Numbered from the stretch's first letter, positions 43,282 through 53,186 are shown. The stretch: 64,000 nt of DNA from Bacteroidales bacterium (GCA_028282785.1 JANQHE010000029.1:62001-126000); one strand, 5' to 3'. The notes: generated by a model not told the origin, from the letters alone. Translations and numbers: made by a program.

Positions 43282-44886
43282 ATGTGTAGGTTAGGGTTGA
43301 TAAGATATTTAGTTATTGTAATATTGTTTGTAGTTCCTGTTAAATTATTTTCCCAGTATTTAACAGAGGATATCTTTAAGTTTAGCAGGGCATTGGGGTA
43401 TATTTCATCTTACTATGTAGATTCGGTTGATTCTAAGCATCTTGTTGAAGATGCAATCATCAATATATTAAAGGAATTGGACCCTCATTCCGTATACATT
43501 CCTGCTGATGAGGTGAAAGAAATGAATGAACCGTTAGAAGGAAATTTTGAAGGAATTGGAGTCCAGTTTAACATATTAAATGATACCATTTATGTAATTT
43601 CACCTATTTCCGGAGGACCATCAGAGAAGGTGGGAATTAGAGCAGGAGACAGAATTGTGGAAATTGATGGAGAAAATGTCGCAATGATTGAAATTACTAC
43701 ACAAGGTGTACGTGACAGGCTTTTAGGTGAAAAAGGAACAAAAGTAAATGTAGGTGTAAGAAGAAAAGGAGTAGATGAAATTTTATACTTTAACATTATC
43801 CGTGATAAAATTCCTATTTATAGTGTTGATGCAGCTTATTTGGTTGATGATGATATAGCATATATCAAAATAAACAGGTTTGCTATGACAACTATTGATG
43901 AATTCCTGGAAAAACTTAATTTATTGAAACAAAAGGGAGCAAAATCAATTATCTTGGATTTAAGAGGAAATGGAGGCGGATATTTGGATAAAGCCATTGA
44001 TTTGGCTGATCAGTTCCTCGAAAAAGGACAAATGATAGTATACACGAAAGGACTTCAATCGCCAAAGGCAGAAAGCTATGCTACTGGAAATGGAGTTTGT
44101 AAAGGTGAAAAAATATTAATACTAATTGATGAAGGGTCAGCATCGGCCAGTGAAATTGTATCGGGTGCTGTTCAGGATTGGGATAGAGGAATAGTTGTTG
44201 GAAGACGATCGTTTGGTAAAGGATTAGTTCAAAAACCTATGTTTCTCCCGGATGGTTCTATGATGAGGCTAACGGTTGCAAGATATTATACACCAACCGG
44301 AAGATTAATTCAGAAACCTTATGAAAATGGTAAAGAAGAGTATGAAAGGGAGCTGTTTGACAGGTATGAACATGGAGAATTTTTAAATGAAGATAGCATT
44401 GATCTACCGGATTCATTAAAATATAAAACTTTAACGAATAAAAGAATTGTATATGGTGGCGGAGGTATTATGCCGGATATATTTGTTCCGTTAGATACAA
44501 CTCCTGTTACAGATCTGTATAGTAAGGTAATTCGTCAGGGTGTGCTTAATTCATTTGTATTAGAGTATATTGATGAGAACAGGAAAGTATTAAAATCAAA
44601 TTATTCGACTTTTGATATTTACAATGAGCGATTTGTTGTTAACGAAAAGATATTAAATGATTTATTGGAATATAGCAAAGAAAACGACATTGAAAGTACA
44701 CCGGAGGAATTTGAAAAATCAAAAAAAGATTTTCGTTTAATTATAAAAGCCTTAATTGCAAGAGACTTATGGGATATGAGTGAGTATTTCCAAATTGTGA
44801 ATGCCAGAGATAAAGGATTTAAAAAGGCTTTAGAAATAATGAGAAACTGGGAACAATACCAAAAACAGGTGCTAAATGCCCAATAA
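43282..44886 (+). CDS. S41-family C-terminal processing peptidase
   Basis: 534 residues with a signal peptide or anchor (about 5-24). A PDZ domain (about 85-165: PISGGPSEKVGIRAGDRIVEIDGE, in pieces) is inserted before the S41 protease domain. The catalytic Ser is in DEGSASASEIVSG and the Lys in RSFGKGLVQ; LDLRGNGGGYLDKAI marks the core. It cleaves periplasmic or outer-membrane protein tails. The extra C-terminal helical region (about 415-534) is usual for Bacteroidota members. It follows SiaC by 49 bases but its role there is not evident. Confidence 0.93.
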   Translation: MCRLGLIRYLVIVILFVVPVKLFSQYLTEDIFKFSRALGYISSYYVDSVDSKHLVEDAIINILKELDPHSVYIPADEVKEMNEPLEGNFEGIGVQFNILNDTIYVISPISGGPSEKVGIRAGDRIVEIDGENVAMIEITTQGVRDRLLGEKGTKVNVGVRRKGVDEILYFNIIRDKIPIYSVDAAYLVDDDIAYIKINRFAMTTIDEFLEKLNLLKQKGAKSIILDLRGNGGGYLDKAIDLADQFLEKGQMIVYTKGLQSPKAESYATGNGVCKGEKILILIDEGSASASEIVSGAVQDWDRGIVVGRRSFGKGLVQKPMFLPDGSMMRLTVARYYTPTGRLIQKPYENGKEEYERELFDRYEHGEFLNEDSIDLPDSLKYKTLTNKRIVYGGGGIMPDIFVPLDTTPVTDLYSKVIRQGVLNSFVLEYIDENRKVLKSNYSTFDIYNERFVVNEKILNDLLEYSKENDIESTPEEFEKSKKDFRLIIKALIARDLWDMSEYFQIVNARDKGFKKALEIMRNWEQYQKQVLNAQ

Positions 44887-44912
44887 AACCTGGAAATTTA
44901 TTAATATTAGAA

Positions 44913-44920
44913 TATATTTG
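44913..44920 (+). promoter_or_regulatory. -7 box of pnuC operon
   Basis: TATATTTG, 21 bases before the pnuC ATG. A weak CCTG lies at the -33 position with about 19 bases spacing. Confidence 0.5.
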
Positions 44921-44941
44921 CAGCGTTTAAAATATAATTAA

Positions 44942-45553
44942 ATGCTGCAAAATATTTTATTGTGGATATCACAGAATTATATTGAGCTTCTTGGATCAAT
45001 TTTCGGGTTATTGTATATTCTTTTTTCAATAAAGCAAAATATATGGTGTTGGCCAATAGGTTTTATTACATCTGCATTATATATCTATGTTTTCTTTATA
45101 TCCAAGTTTTACGCCGACATGGGACTGCAGGTTTATTATTTGGTAATTAGCTTGTATGGTTGGTATCATTGGATGTTTGGAGCAAAAAATAAAAAGCAGG
45201 ATGATTTAAAAATTACAAAAACCGGATTAAGAGTTGGAATAATCTTGTTTTTGGCCAATGCAGTAACTTTTATATTTATAGCTTATATACTGGTTAATTT
45301 TACTGATTCAGAAATTCCTTATTGGGATGCATTTACGACTTCTGCGAGCTTTGTAGCAACATGGATGTTAGCAAGAAAAATGATTGAGCACTGGATTATT
45401 TGGATAATAGTTGACTTGGTTTCTTTAGGTTTATATATTTACAAAGGATTGTATCCAACTGTAATATTATTTGCAGTTTACACGATATTAGCACTATTAG
45501 GGTATTTAGAATGGAAAAAAGCTATCAAAAAGCAATTAAACGAATTGTCTTAA
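44942..45553 (+). CDS. pnuC: Nicotinamide riboside transporter PnuC
   Basis: 203 residues with seven membrane helices. The diagnostic WCWPIGFITSALYIYVFF-type segment (here NIWCWPIGFITSALYIYVF, in part) and YYLVISLYGWYHW contain the conserved Trp and Asn/Tyr residues of PnuC channels, which take up nicotinamide riboside by facilitated diffusion. The next gene, a P-loop kinase, overlaps by 43 bases, matching the known pairing in which phosphorylation traps the vitamer. Confidence 0.94.
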   Translation: MLQNILLWISQNYIELLGSIFGLLYILFSIKQNIWCWPIGFITSALYIYVFFISKFYADMGLQVYYLVISLYGWYHWMFGAKNKKQDDLKITKTGLRVGIILFLANAVTFIFIAYILVNFTDSEIPYWDAFTTSASFVATWMLARKMIEHWIIWIIVDLVSLGLYIYKGLYPTVILFAVYTILALLGYLEWKKAIKKQLNELS

Positions 45554-46071
45554 TTGGTGCCGAATCAACAGGAAAAACTGAGTTATCGGAATATTTAGCA
45601 AAACAATTTAATACAGTTGTTGTCCCTGAATATGCGCGAGAATATATCGAAAACTTAGATCGGGATTATACTTATAAGGACATTGAGCGTATTGCGCTGA
45701 AACAGTTAGCGCTGGAGGATGAGTATTTACAAATTGCCAATGACGTATTGTTTTATGATACTTATTTGATTATAACCAAGATCTGGTTTCGGATTGTTTT
45801 TAAAAAAGTACCGGAATGGATTAATCAAAGAATAAAAAACAGTAGTATAGATTTATTTCTTCTGTGTAATAATGATATTCCCTGGATTCCGGATTCCGTA
45901 AGAGAAAATGGTGGAGAGATGAGAGATAAGCTCTTTAAAATTTATCAACAGGAACTGGTTAATTATGGTTTTAATTATAAAGTTATTTCAGGAGAAGGAG
46001 ATGAGCGATTCAATAAGGCACTGGAAATTGTAAGTAAAATTATACGTAAAAAAAATAATGAAAATGAGTAA
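45511..46071 (+). CDS. NadR-type nicotinamide riboside kinase
   Basis: 186 residues. The P-loop is LIGAESTGKTEL (about 14-25), followed by VVPEYAREYIENL and LFYDTYLIITKIW, as in the C-terminal kinase domain of NadR. It should phosphorylate nicotinamide riboside to NMN. It lacks the NMN adenylyltransferase and HTH domains of enterobacterial NadR. It overlaps pnuC by 43 bases and the methyltransferase gene by 14. Confidence 0.9.
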   Translation: MEKSYQKAIKRIVLIGAESTGKTELSEYLAKQFNTVVVPEYAREYIENLDRDYTYKDIERIALKQLALEDEYLQIANDVLFYDTYLIITKIWFRIVFKKVPEWINQRIKNSSIDLFLLCNNDIPWIPDSVRENGGEMRDKLFKIYQQELVNYGFNYKVISGEGDERFNKALEIVSKIIRKKNNENE

Positions 46072-47242
46072 TACTGAAGGTAAATTCAATCTGGTTGTAA
46101 AAACATTCAAAGGTTTAGAAGACGTTTTACTTAGCGAACTGGAGGAATTAGGTGCAACAGATATAAAGAAAGGTAATCGAATGGTTGAATTTATTGGTGA
46201 TAAAACCATGATGTATAAAGCTAATTTTCATTTAAGGACGGCTTTGCGTGTGCTGAAATCAATTGCAGAATTTGAAGTTACTAATGAAAACGAATTATAT
46301 AAGTCAATTCAAACGGTTGATTGGAGCGAATATTTTGATTTAAGAAATACATTTGCTGTAGATAGTGTTGTTAATTCAAAAGAATTCTCACATTCTAAAT
46401 ATGTTGCTTTAAAAGTTAAGGATGCTATTGTTGATCAATTCAGGGAAAAGTATGAAAAGCGTCCTTATGTTGATACAGAAGATCCTGATGTAAGAATTAG
46501 TATTCATATATCAAATACATCTTGTACTGTCTCGCTTGATAGCTCAGGAGAGTCTTTACATAAAAGAGGATATAGGACAAAAACAAATAAAGCTCCTTTA
46601 AATGAAGTTTTAGCTGCCGGAATGATTTTAATGTCGGGATGGGATAAAAAAAGCTCTTTTATTGATCCGATGTGTGGCTCGGGTACATTGTTGATCGAAG
46701 CAGCTATGATCGCTAATAATATTCCTCCGGGAATATATAGGCAAAAATTTGGGTTCGAAACCTGGAAAGATTTTGATAATGAACTACTGGAACAAATTTA
46801 TGAAGAAGAAAGCGAGGAGAATAATTCAGACGTAAAAATCATTGGAGCAGATATTTCAGAGATAGCAATTAGAATGGCAAAAGAAAATATATCTAATGCA
46901 AGCTTAAAACGAAAAATAGAATTGCATATCAAACCTATCGAGAATTTTGACCCGATTAAGGTTAAAGGTGAGAACGGTATTCTAATTACAAATCCGCCCT
47001 ATGATGAACGTATTAAAAAAAACGAAATAAACAATTTTTATAAGGTCTTAGGAGATATCTTTAAGAATAGATTTAAAGGTTTTGAAACATGGCTAATAAG
47101 TAACAACTTTGATGCAATAAAAAATATCGGATTAAAACCATCAAAAAAACAAACACTTTTTAACGGGGCATTAGAGTGTAAATTTCTGAACTATTCAATC
47201 TATGAGGGTAGTAAAAAAGACAAATACAAGGATTTAGCTTAA
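46058..47242 (+). CDS. THUMP-domain RNA methyltransferase, RlmL-type
   Basis: 394 residues (a second ATG at 46064 is equally plausible). An N-terminal ferredoxin-like and THUMP part (about 1-165) leads to a Rossmann methyltransferase (about 170-385). SAM-binding is in DPMCGSGTLLIEAAM and the catalytic motif is NPPYDERI. This is the Bacteroidota short form of the RlmL (23S G2445 N2-methyltransferase) family, without the RlmK half; Trm14/TrmN-like tRNA activity is a possible alternative. It ends the pnuC operon. Confidence 0.9.
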   Translation: MKMSNTEGKFNLVVKTFKGLEDVLLSELEELGATDIKKGNRMVEFIGDKTMMYKANFHLRTALRVLKSIAEFEVTNENELYKSIQTVDWSEYFDLRNTFAVDSVVNSKEFSHSKYVALKVKDAIVDQFREKYEKRPYVDTEDPDVRISIHISNTSCTVSLDSSGESLHKRGYRTKTNKAPLNEVLAAGMILMSGWDKKSSFIDPMCGSGTLLIEAAMIANNIPPGIYRQKFGFETWKDFDNELLEQIYEEESEENNSDVKIIGADISEIAIRMAKENISNASLKRKIELHIKPIENFDPIKVKGENGILITNPPYDERIKKNEINNFYKVLGDIFKNRFKGFETWLISNNFDAIKNIGLKPSKKQTLFNGALECKFLNYSIYEGSKKDKYKDLA

Positions 47243-47491
47243 GCGTTTATATAAGAAATCAATACATTCATTTATTTTTTTTATACGCTTAAAAAAAAAA
47301 TTTTGATACAAATATTTACTTGTTTATTTTTAATATGAAAATAAAGTGATATTTATATTAATTAATTAATCAAGTTGAAGGTTATATTGACATTTTTTAA
47401 TTAATCGAACCAAATTTTAATATAATTTGTTTAAAGTATAAAAAAGTTATAAATTTATACAACTTGATAAGAAAAAAATCATAAAGCCTTT

Positions 47492-48037
47492 ATGAGCTTT
47501 AATATAGAAGAGCGTTATACTAAAATGAACAAAGGGGAAGTACTTCTTGCTTATAAAGGAAGTATAACTGCCGAACTCATTACGAATGTACTTGGTGTTG
47601 TAGAATCAAAACTAGATCATGTCATTGATAAGTCGATAACAAAAAAGAAGATCTACAATATACTGGTTGAAAGTTTACAAAACTTGTATCATCATGTTGA
47701 TGATCTGCCAGAATTAGCCGGTAATGATATGGATATTCATTTCGGAATATTTGTTATATCAAAGGTTGGTGATCAATACGAAATTAGGACGGGTAATTTT
47801 ATCAAGAACGAAAAAGTAAAAAAATTAAAAGAGCGTTTAGATAAGATTAAATCATTATCAAAAGATGAATTAAAAGAATTATATAAATTTGTACTGAATA
47901 ATCAGAAATTCTCGGATAAAGGCGGAGGAGGACTTGGCTTAATAGATATTGCCAGAAGAACTGAAGGTCGTGTAGATTATGAATTTGATGATTATGATGA
48001 TGATTATTCTTTTTTTAACCTGAACATTACGATTTAA
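47492..48037 (+). CDS. SiaB-family protein kinase (pair 2)
   Basis: 181 residues, with NIEERYTKMNKGEVLLAYKG leading to the helix KKKIYNILVESLQNLYHHVDDL (N-box position) and SDKGGGGLGLIDIARRTEGRVDY as the glycine-rich loop. The GGGGLGL loop is more complete than in pair 1 (NSGTGLIRI), so this copy is the better candidate for an active kinase. It is followed by its SiaC after 29 bases. The 249-base upstream gap shows no other gene. Confidence 0.88.
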   Translation: MSFNIEERYTKMNKGEVLLAYKGSITAELITNVLGVVESKLDHVIDKSITKKKIYNILVESLQNLYHHVDDLPELAGNDMDIHFGIFVISKVGDQYEIRTGNFIKNEKVKKLKERLDKIKSLSKDELKELYKFVLNNQKFSDKGGGGLGLIDIARRTEGRVDYEFDDYDDDYSFFNLNITI

Positions 48038-48066
48038 TTAAAATAAAACTAAAATAATTCAACAAT

Positions 48067-48447
48067 ATGGAATCAATTTCAATAGAAGGAACCCCGAAAA
48101 CTCCAACTGTAAATTTTGATGCCGCTACAGGAGTGATTGAAATTAAGGGTAGGTCAATACCTGAAAACTCAATTGAATTTTACCGTCCTTTAGTGGAATG
48201 GTTAGAGGAGTATTCTAAGGAACCTCAAAGTCTAACTACTGTTAATATTCAGTTAGAGTATTTTAATACAAGCTCTTCGAAATGTATTTTGGATGTTTTC
48301 AAGAAATTGGAAGCAATAAAAAAAGCACGAAACGAAGTTGTGATTAATTGGTATTACGAGGAGGACGATGAAGATATGTTAGAAGCTGGAGAGGATTACG
48401 AATCTATTATTCGTATACCTTTTAAAATGATTGAAGTAGTTGACTAA
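48067..48447 (+). CDS. SiaC-family regulatory phosphoprotein (pair 2)
   Basis: 126 residues. The loop YFNTSSSKCIL places Thr at residue 68, the same number as the Thr phosphorylated in Pseudomonas SiaC. Other features are EIKGRSIPENSIEFYRPLVEWL and WYYEEDDEDMLEAGEDYESII. In Bacteroidota the effector of SiaC is not established. It lies convergent to the ABC transporter gene at 48505. Confidence 0.92.
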   Translation: MESISIEGTPKTPTVNFDAATGVIEIKGRSIPENSIEFYRPLVEWLEEYSKEPQSLTTVNIQLEYFNTSSSKCILDVFKKLEAIKKARNEVVINWYYEEDDEDMLEAGEDYESIIRIPFKMIEVVD

Positions 48448-48504
48448 AAATTCTTTCTTTTAAGTGAATCTTAAAGTTATTGTAGCCTGATAATAACTTT
48501 TTAG

Positions 48505-51500
48505 TTAGTTTTTGAATTTACGTTCTTCGATATAATCTAGTAATCTTCTGAGTAACCTATATCTTAGGATAAAATACAACATAATTGTCATAAACCAGAT
48601 AACAATAATGTTTACCCAGAAAGTATCGTAATAGTTACCGAATACCTGTTTTCTTGGAGAATAAAAATGTGACTTAATAAACTTATTTTGAGGATCAAGG
48701 AATACAGGGTCAATTTTCTGGAATAATTCCCCTTTATATTCGATAATTCTGTTTATTTCGTTTGAGTTCCTTACCAGTTCAGTAAGATTTTCATTATAAT
48801 ATTTTTGTTTTAAGCTCATGAATTCTTCACGATCCTCCGGTGTTTTTTGTAATGAAGAGATCGTTTTATCTTTTAATCCATTTGCTTTATTATAAAGCTT
48901 AATATAGTACTTATTCAATATATCAAAATAACTTTTTAAAGCACGCACCGTTTCCGGGTTAATTTTGTTGAAATATAACTGATCTAAGTAATCAAATTTA
49001 ACGATTCGGCCCGATTCTGAGTTTAGTTCTTTTTCAATTTCATTTCGTAAAACCTCCAAATTTTGTTTAAGTTCATCAAGCCGCTCGGCGTTATCAAAAT
49101 TTCGTTCAATAAAAGCAACTTTATTGTTCAAAGTCCTGATCCAATAATTTTTCTTGAAATCAGAAATACTCATTGCTTTATTGTAATTGTAAAACTGTTC
49201 TTCGTACTTATTTTCCTTAAACTGATAAACTGCTAATGCTTCATAAGCCCAACGAGCAGTGATAATCTCACCATAAAACGGGATATCTCTCGGGTTGGAT
49301 ATATTTGGATTTAATTTCTCAAATTTCACAATAATTCCACTTAAGATCAATTGTGGAATTATGAGAAACGGTATTAAAATATAAATAGTAATTACGGTTT
49401 TAAAACTATCGGATATAACTAATCCCATAATATTAGCGGCACACCATGCACTAAAAAGAACTAACCAATATTCTAAATACATTCCCCGGATTTCCATAAT
49501 TGAGTTGCCAATAATGACAAAAAGAAATGCTTGAATAGCTGATAATGAGAACTGTACTGCTATCTTAGAAAATAGATAACTGGTCCAACTTAAATTTAAG
49601 AATTTCTCACGTTTGAGAATTTTCCGGTCTTTAATAATTTCTTCAGCACTAACGGTTAAACCAATAAATAGGGCGACTATAACCGACATGAATATAAAAA
49701 CCGGTAAGTTACTATTTTCACTTAAAGTATATCCTAGCTCATTGCTGACATTAACATTATAGTATTTAATAATATAAGCCAATAAGAAGGCTAAAAGTGG
49801 TGCCTCTAAAAAGTTTATAACCAGGTATTGAGTGTTAGCTAGTTTCGATAAAACATCACGTTTTACGAATACCAGAAACTGTTTAAATCCATTGGGTGTT
49901 TTGAATGAAATTTCGGGTACCGTCCTATCCGGATGAGATGATTTCTTATTAGCTTCTTCCTCAACTTCTTCTTTTTGGTTTTCAAAGTTTTCACGCCATT
50001 CCGTAGGTATTATTTTTCGATCGTTGGTAAAATTACCATATTCATCAAGTACTTTAGTTTCAATTATATTGAATATTTGTTCGGGATTTACATTACCGCA
50101 ACAATGACATTCACTTTCACTCCAATTTGCATGCTGGATACTTGATTTAAAGTATATTATTGAATCAATTGGATCGCCATTATAAATTAAATATCCTCCG
50201 GTATCCAGGATAAGCAACTTATCAAACATTTTGAAAATATCTGATGATGGTTGATGAATTACAACAAAAACCAGCTTTCCCTTTAACGTTAATTCTTTTA
50301 ATAAATCAAGAATATTTTCAGAATCCCGCGATGATAATCCGGAAGTTGGTTCATCCAAGAAAAGCACAGCAGGTTCTCGTATTAGTTCAAGTGCAATATT
50401 TAATCTTTTTCTTTGTCCGCCACTGATCTTCTTATTCAACGGGCTTCCCACCTCAATATCTCTTATTTCGTAAAGGCCAAGATTTTCAAGTACTTCCAGT
50501 ACTGTTTCCTGTAACTCCTGTTCGGTATAATTATCAAAGCAAAGTTTCGCGTTGTAATATAAGTTTTGGTAAACCGTAAGTTCTTCTATTAATAAATCAT
50601 CTTGAGAAACATGACCTATAAGGCCTTCAATTTGATCTTTTTCAGTATGAATATTAATGCCATTAACTAGAACTTCACCTGAAGTTGGTGCAGAACTTCC
50701 GTTTAATACATTTAATAAAGTTGATTTTCCGGCTCCACTGGCTCCCATAATACCAATCAACTTTCCGGATTCTTCGGAAAAACCCATGGAATGTAGTCCT
50801 ATTGCACCGGTTTTGAATTTATAGCCAATTTCTCTAGCTTCAAAAACTATTCGCGATTTAATTCTGTCAACATTAAACTGGCTTATAATATCGCCATAAT
50901 AAATAGGTTTTATTTTGGGATTTCTAATGGAAGCACCATTGTTTAATACGTAAACCTTTTCTTGTTCAAGTAACTGTCCGTTTAAATAAAGCTCACTTTT
51001 ACCCATGTATTTAATATAATACATGTTTGCAGAAGTAACCTCTAATACTCTTAATTGACCTGCTAACGAAGAGTTAGTGAGATGATAAACATTCTCATCT
51101 TCAAACTCTTCATTACTATCAATAATTAAAAGTTTTTTGGTGTCAGGTAATTTATCTTCTCCAAAAAATACAAAATCTTCAATTTCTTTATATTCTTCAT
51201 CTTCAATGTAAAAACTTTCGGCAACAGTAGTAACAAATGCCATTTCCTGTTCAGTAATTTCTCCTCCTGATTTTACAAATTCAAGTAACTGAACAAGCAC
51301 AACATTTTTCTGGCGTTGTGTAAGTTCTTCATTTATTTGGGTGCAGATTTTCAGTACACGAACAGAACTGGAAGAAAATCTCTTTTTACGTTTACTTTTT
51401 TCGCTTAATTTTTCCTGATGAACAGAATAATAATCATTAAATACTTTTAGATACGTTTTAACTGTTTCCTGATTTAATTGTCTTTTTAAGAAAGATTCAA

Positions 51501-51588
51501 CTATAGCCCTACGATCTTTTGCATCGCTTGTTGGGTGTGCAATAATCGCAAATAATTGCATTAATGCTTTTAAAATCTGTTCACTCAT
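48505..51588 (-). CDS. TerB/FHA-like/ABCG fusion transporter
   Basis: 1027 residues in one chain. A TerB-like helical domain (about 1-145) leads to an FHA-like beta region (about 150-240), then an ABC ATPase (about 250-500: Walker A GASGAGKST at 282-290, signature SGGQRKRLN, Walker B VLFLDEPTSGL). An ABCG/ABC2-type membrane domain (about 585-780), a helical extracytoplasmic insertion (about 785-985) and a last helix near 1000 follow. A CHCC cysteine/histidine cluster (SECHCCGN) after the ATPase could bind metal. Two envelope protein genes precede it on the same strand. Substrate unknown; a lipid-related cargo is plausible for this fold. Confidence 0.88.
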   Translation of the reverse strand: MSEQILKALMQLFAIIAHPTSDAKDRRAIVESFLKRQLNQETVKTYLKVFNDYYSVHQEKLSEKSKRKKRFSSSSVRVLKICTQINEELTQRQKNVVLVQLLEFVKSGGEITEQEMAFVTTVAESFYIEDEEYKEIEDFVFFGEDKLPDTKKLLIIDSNEEFEDENVYHLTNSSLAGQLRVLEVTSANMYYIKYMGKSELYLNGQLLEQEKVYVLNNGASIRNPKIKPIYYGDIISQFNVDRIKSRIVFEAREIGYKFKTGAIGLHSMGFSEESGKLIGIMGASGAGKSTLLNVLNGSSAPTSGEVLVNGINIHTEKDQIEGLIGHVSQDDLLIEELTVYQNLYYNAKLCFDNYTEQELQETVLEVLENLGLYEIRDIEVGSPLNKKISGGQRKRLNIALELIREPAVLFLDEPTSGLSSRDSENILDLLKELTLKGKLVFVVIHQPSSDIFKMFDKLLILDTGGYLIYNGDPIDSIIYFKSSIQHANWSESECHCCGNVNPEQIFNIIETKVLDEYGNFTNDRKIIPTEWRENFENQKEEVEEEANKKSSHPDRTVPEISFKTPNGFKQFLVFVKRDVLSKLANTQYLVINFLEAPLLAFLLAYIIKYYNVNVSNELGYTLSENSNLPVFIFMSVIVALFIGLTVSAEEIIKDRKILKREKFLNLSWTSYLFSKIAVQFSLSAIQAFLFVIIGNSIMEIRGMYLEYWLVLFSAWCAANIMGLVISDSFKTVITIYILIPFLIIPQLILSGIIVKFEKLNPNISNPRDIPFYGEIITARWAYEALAVYQFKENKYEEQFYNYNKAMSISDFKKNYWIRTLNNKVAFIERNFDNAERLDELKQNLEVLRNEIEKELNSESGRIVKFDYLDQLYFNKINPETVRALKSYFDILNKYYIKLYNKANGLKDKTISSLQKTPEDREEFMSLKQKYYNENLTELVRNSNEINRIIEYKGELFQKIDPVFLDPQNKFIKSHFYSPRKQVFGNYYDTFWVNIIVIWFMTIMLYFILRYRLLRRLLDYIEERKFKN

Positions 51589-51637
51589 AGGATTCTATTT
51601 GTAACGAACGGATGACTCGATTCACACGAAAATACGA

Positions 51638-52063
51638 TTATTTTTCTTTAAAACCAATTAACAGCATTACTTCATCTTTAATCTGATTTTCTACATCAAA
51701 TTCAATTTCAATAATGCAATCAACAGTTGATGTAAACGTAAAATTCCAATAATTAATATAGTTATGATCCTTATTGCAAAATAGTAAATTTTTTTCAGTA
51801 TCATAAACCGTTAATATTAAAGGAATGTTATTTATATCTGTGCAAGCAATAATCCTGTATTGACTTCCACCATAAAAGGTTGTATAAAATTTAGCAATAT
51901 TGTTTTCGTCGAGTTTCGCAAGATATTCCTGACCATCTGAAACAAATCCGGAAGTAAGAAACTTTGCACAATTCTTTAGTGAATTATCTTGTGCATTGGT
52001 ATATTTATTTAATGAAATTACTAAAATAATAAAGAATATAAATTTGAAGTATATTGGTTTCAT
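51638..52063 (-). CDS. Secreted protein of the ABC transporter cluster
   Basis: 141 residues with a signal peptide (about 1-24, ending TNAQ). The mature part is a beta-sandwich-like domain (AKFYTTFYGGSQYRIIACTD, NYWNFTFTSTVDCIIEIEF, in pieces) with two cysteines. It resembles the pre-peptidase C-terminal type fold in outline, but I would not name a family. It lies between a lipoprotein gene and the ABC transporter gene, 9 bases after the former, so an operon is likely. Confidence 0.7.
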   Translation of the reverse strand: MKPIYFKFIFFIILVISLNKYTNAQDNSLKNCAKFLTSGFVSDGQEYLAKLDENNIAKFYTTFYGGSQYRIIACTDINNIPLILTVYDTEKNLLFCNKDHNYINYWNFTFTSTVDCIIEIEFDVENQIKDEVMLLIGFKEK

Positions 52064-52072
52064 ATAAAGATC

Positions 52073-52978
52073 TTAATAAATTATCTTATTTCTGATTGAT
52101 GAAATTTTATTTGCTATCGTTTCTAAATGATATTCAGATATGATTACATTTGATTGACTATTAACCAAAGTGTGTTGTTTATCTTCTTGTACTTCCGAAT
52201 CAGAATAAGAATAGCTAAAAATGATACCATCAAATTCATATGCTAAATCAACCAGATCATCAATCAAAACCGAAAATTCCTTCGATTTATAGTAAAATGG
52301 AGATAAAATTTCAATCAAATTATCTAATGGGTGCTTCTGTTCACCCAATCTATTTATTAATTGGCGATTTTTACTGTTAACAGCATTATTAGAAAGAATA
52401 TAAATACTTTCTATCCAACCTCCTGTAATAATTAAAACACCAATATCTTTTCGATTATTTGATTTTAAATAAGAGTCAAATTGTCTGTACGTACCGGTTA
52501 AATAATGTAATAGAGAGTCTTGGTTGTCAATATTATTTTCAATTTTATCAATAATGTCTACCTGTAAAGCATTCTGAATACCTAACTCTTGACTCAACTT
52601 TTTAATAACCGTAAAATAAGAGATCACATCAGGAATTTGATCGTAAACATTTAAATAACCAAGATCAGTTCCGTATATTCCTAAATTTATCGCTTGTTGA
52701 AAATTAGTTGTGTAATTTGATACATTACCAGGTGGATTTAATAAGGATTTATTAAATTCAATATCACCGTTCTTTATCGAATATGTTGCTTGATAGGGTG
52801 AAGGTAATGTAAATAATGTATTATTTATTTTAAGAAGTACTGTTGTTGTATCGATTTCTCTAATAGGCATTTTTTCTTCTTCTTCTTGTTTTTCTTTTTT
52901 TGAAGAACAAGACAAAACAATACTACTTGCAAATAAAATGACGAATAACTTCTGAATGATCAGTAATCTATTCAACAT
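52073..52978 (-). CDS. Lipoprotein of the ABC transporter cluster
   Basis: 301 residues. Lipobox SIVLSC (Cys24) followed by a charged linker SSKKEKQEEEEK. The body is largely helical (about 60-300) without a motif I recognise; LIITGGWIESIYI is a short glycine-containing hydrophobic helix. First gene of the three-gene minus-strand unit with the secreted protein and the ABC transporter. It is probably a periplasmic or outer-membrane partner of the transporter. Confidence 0.75.
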   Translation of the reverse strand: MLNRLLIIQKLFVILFASSIVLSCSSKKEKQEEEEKMPIREIDTTTVLLKINNTLFTLPSPYQATYSIKNGDIEFNKSLLNPPGNVSNYTTNFQQAINLGIYGTDLGYLNVYDQIPDVISYFTVIKKLSQELGIQNALQVDIIDKIENNIDNQDSLLHYLTGTYRQFDSYLKSNNRKDIGVLIITGGWIESIYILSNNAVNSKNRQLINRLGEQKHPLDNLIEILSPFYYKSKEFSVLIDDLVDLAYEFDGIIFSYSYSDSEVQEDKQHTLVNSQSNVIISEYHLETIANKISSIRNKIIY

Positions 52979-53186
52979 AAGTTGATTATGGGTTTACTAG
53001 TTAAGTAAATTAACGTAAAATTTAACAAAATATCAAATATACGAAGATTAAAGTATGCTTTTATCTATTCTGTCTAAAATTTGTTTAATTTCTCCATTTA
53101 ATTGATAAAAGAATCAATTAACATGATTATTCATTTGAATTTTATAATGAAATTAAGATTTATCAAATTAATGAATGAAATTAGTT

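Noticed and set aside
47240..47288. AAGCGT / ACGCTT inverted repeat after the rRNA methyltransferase
   Set aside because: The loop is over 35 bases and pairing is broken; a terminator here is possible but not convincing.
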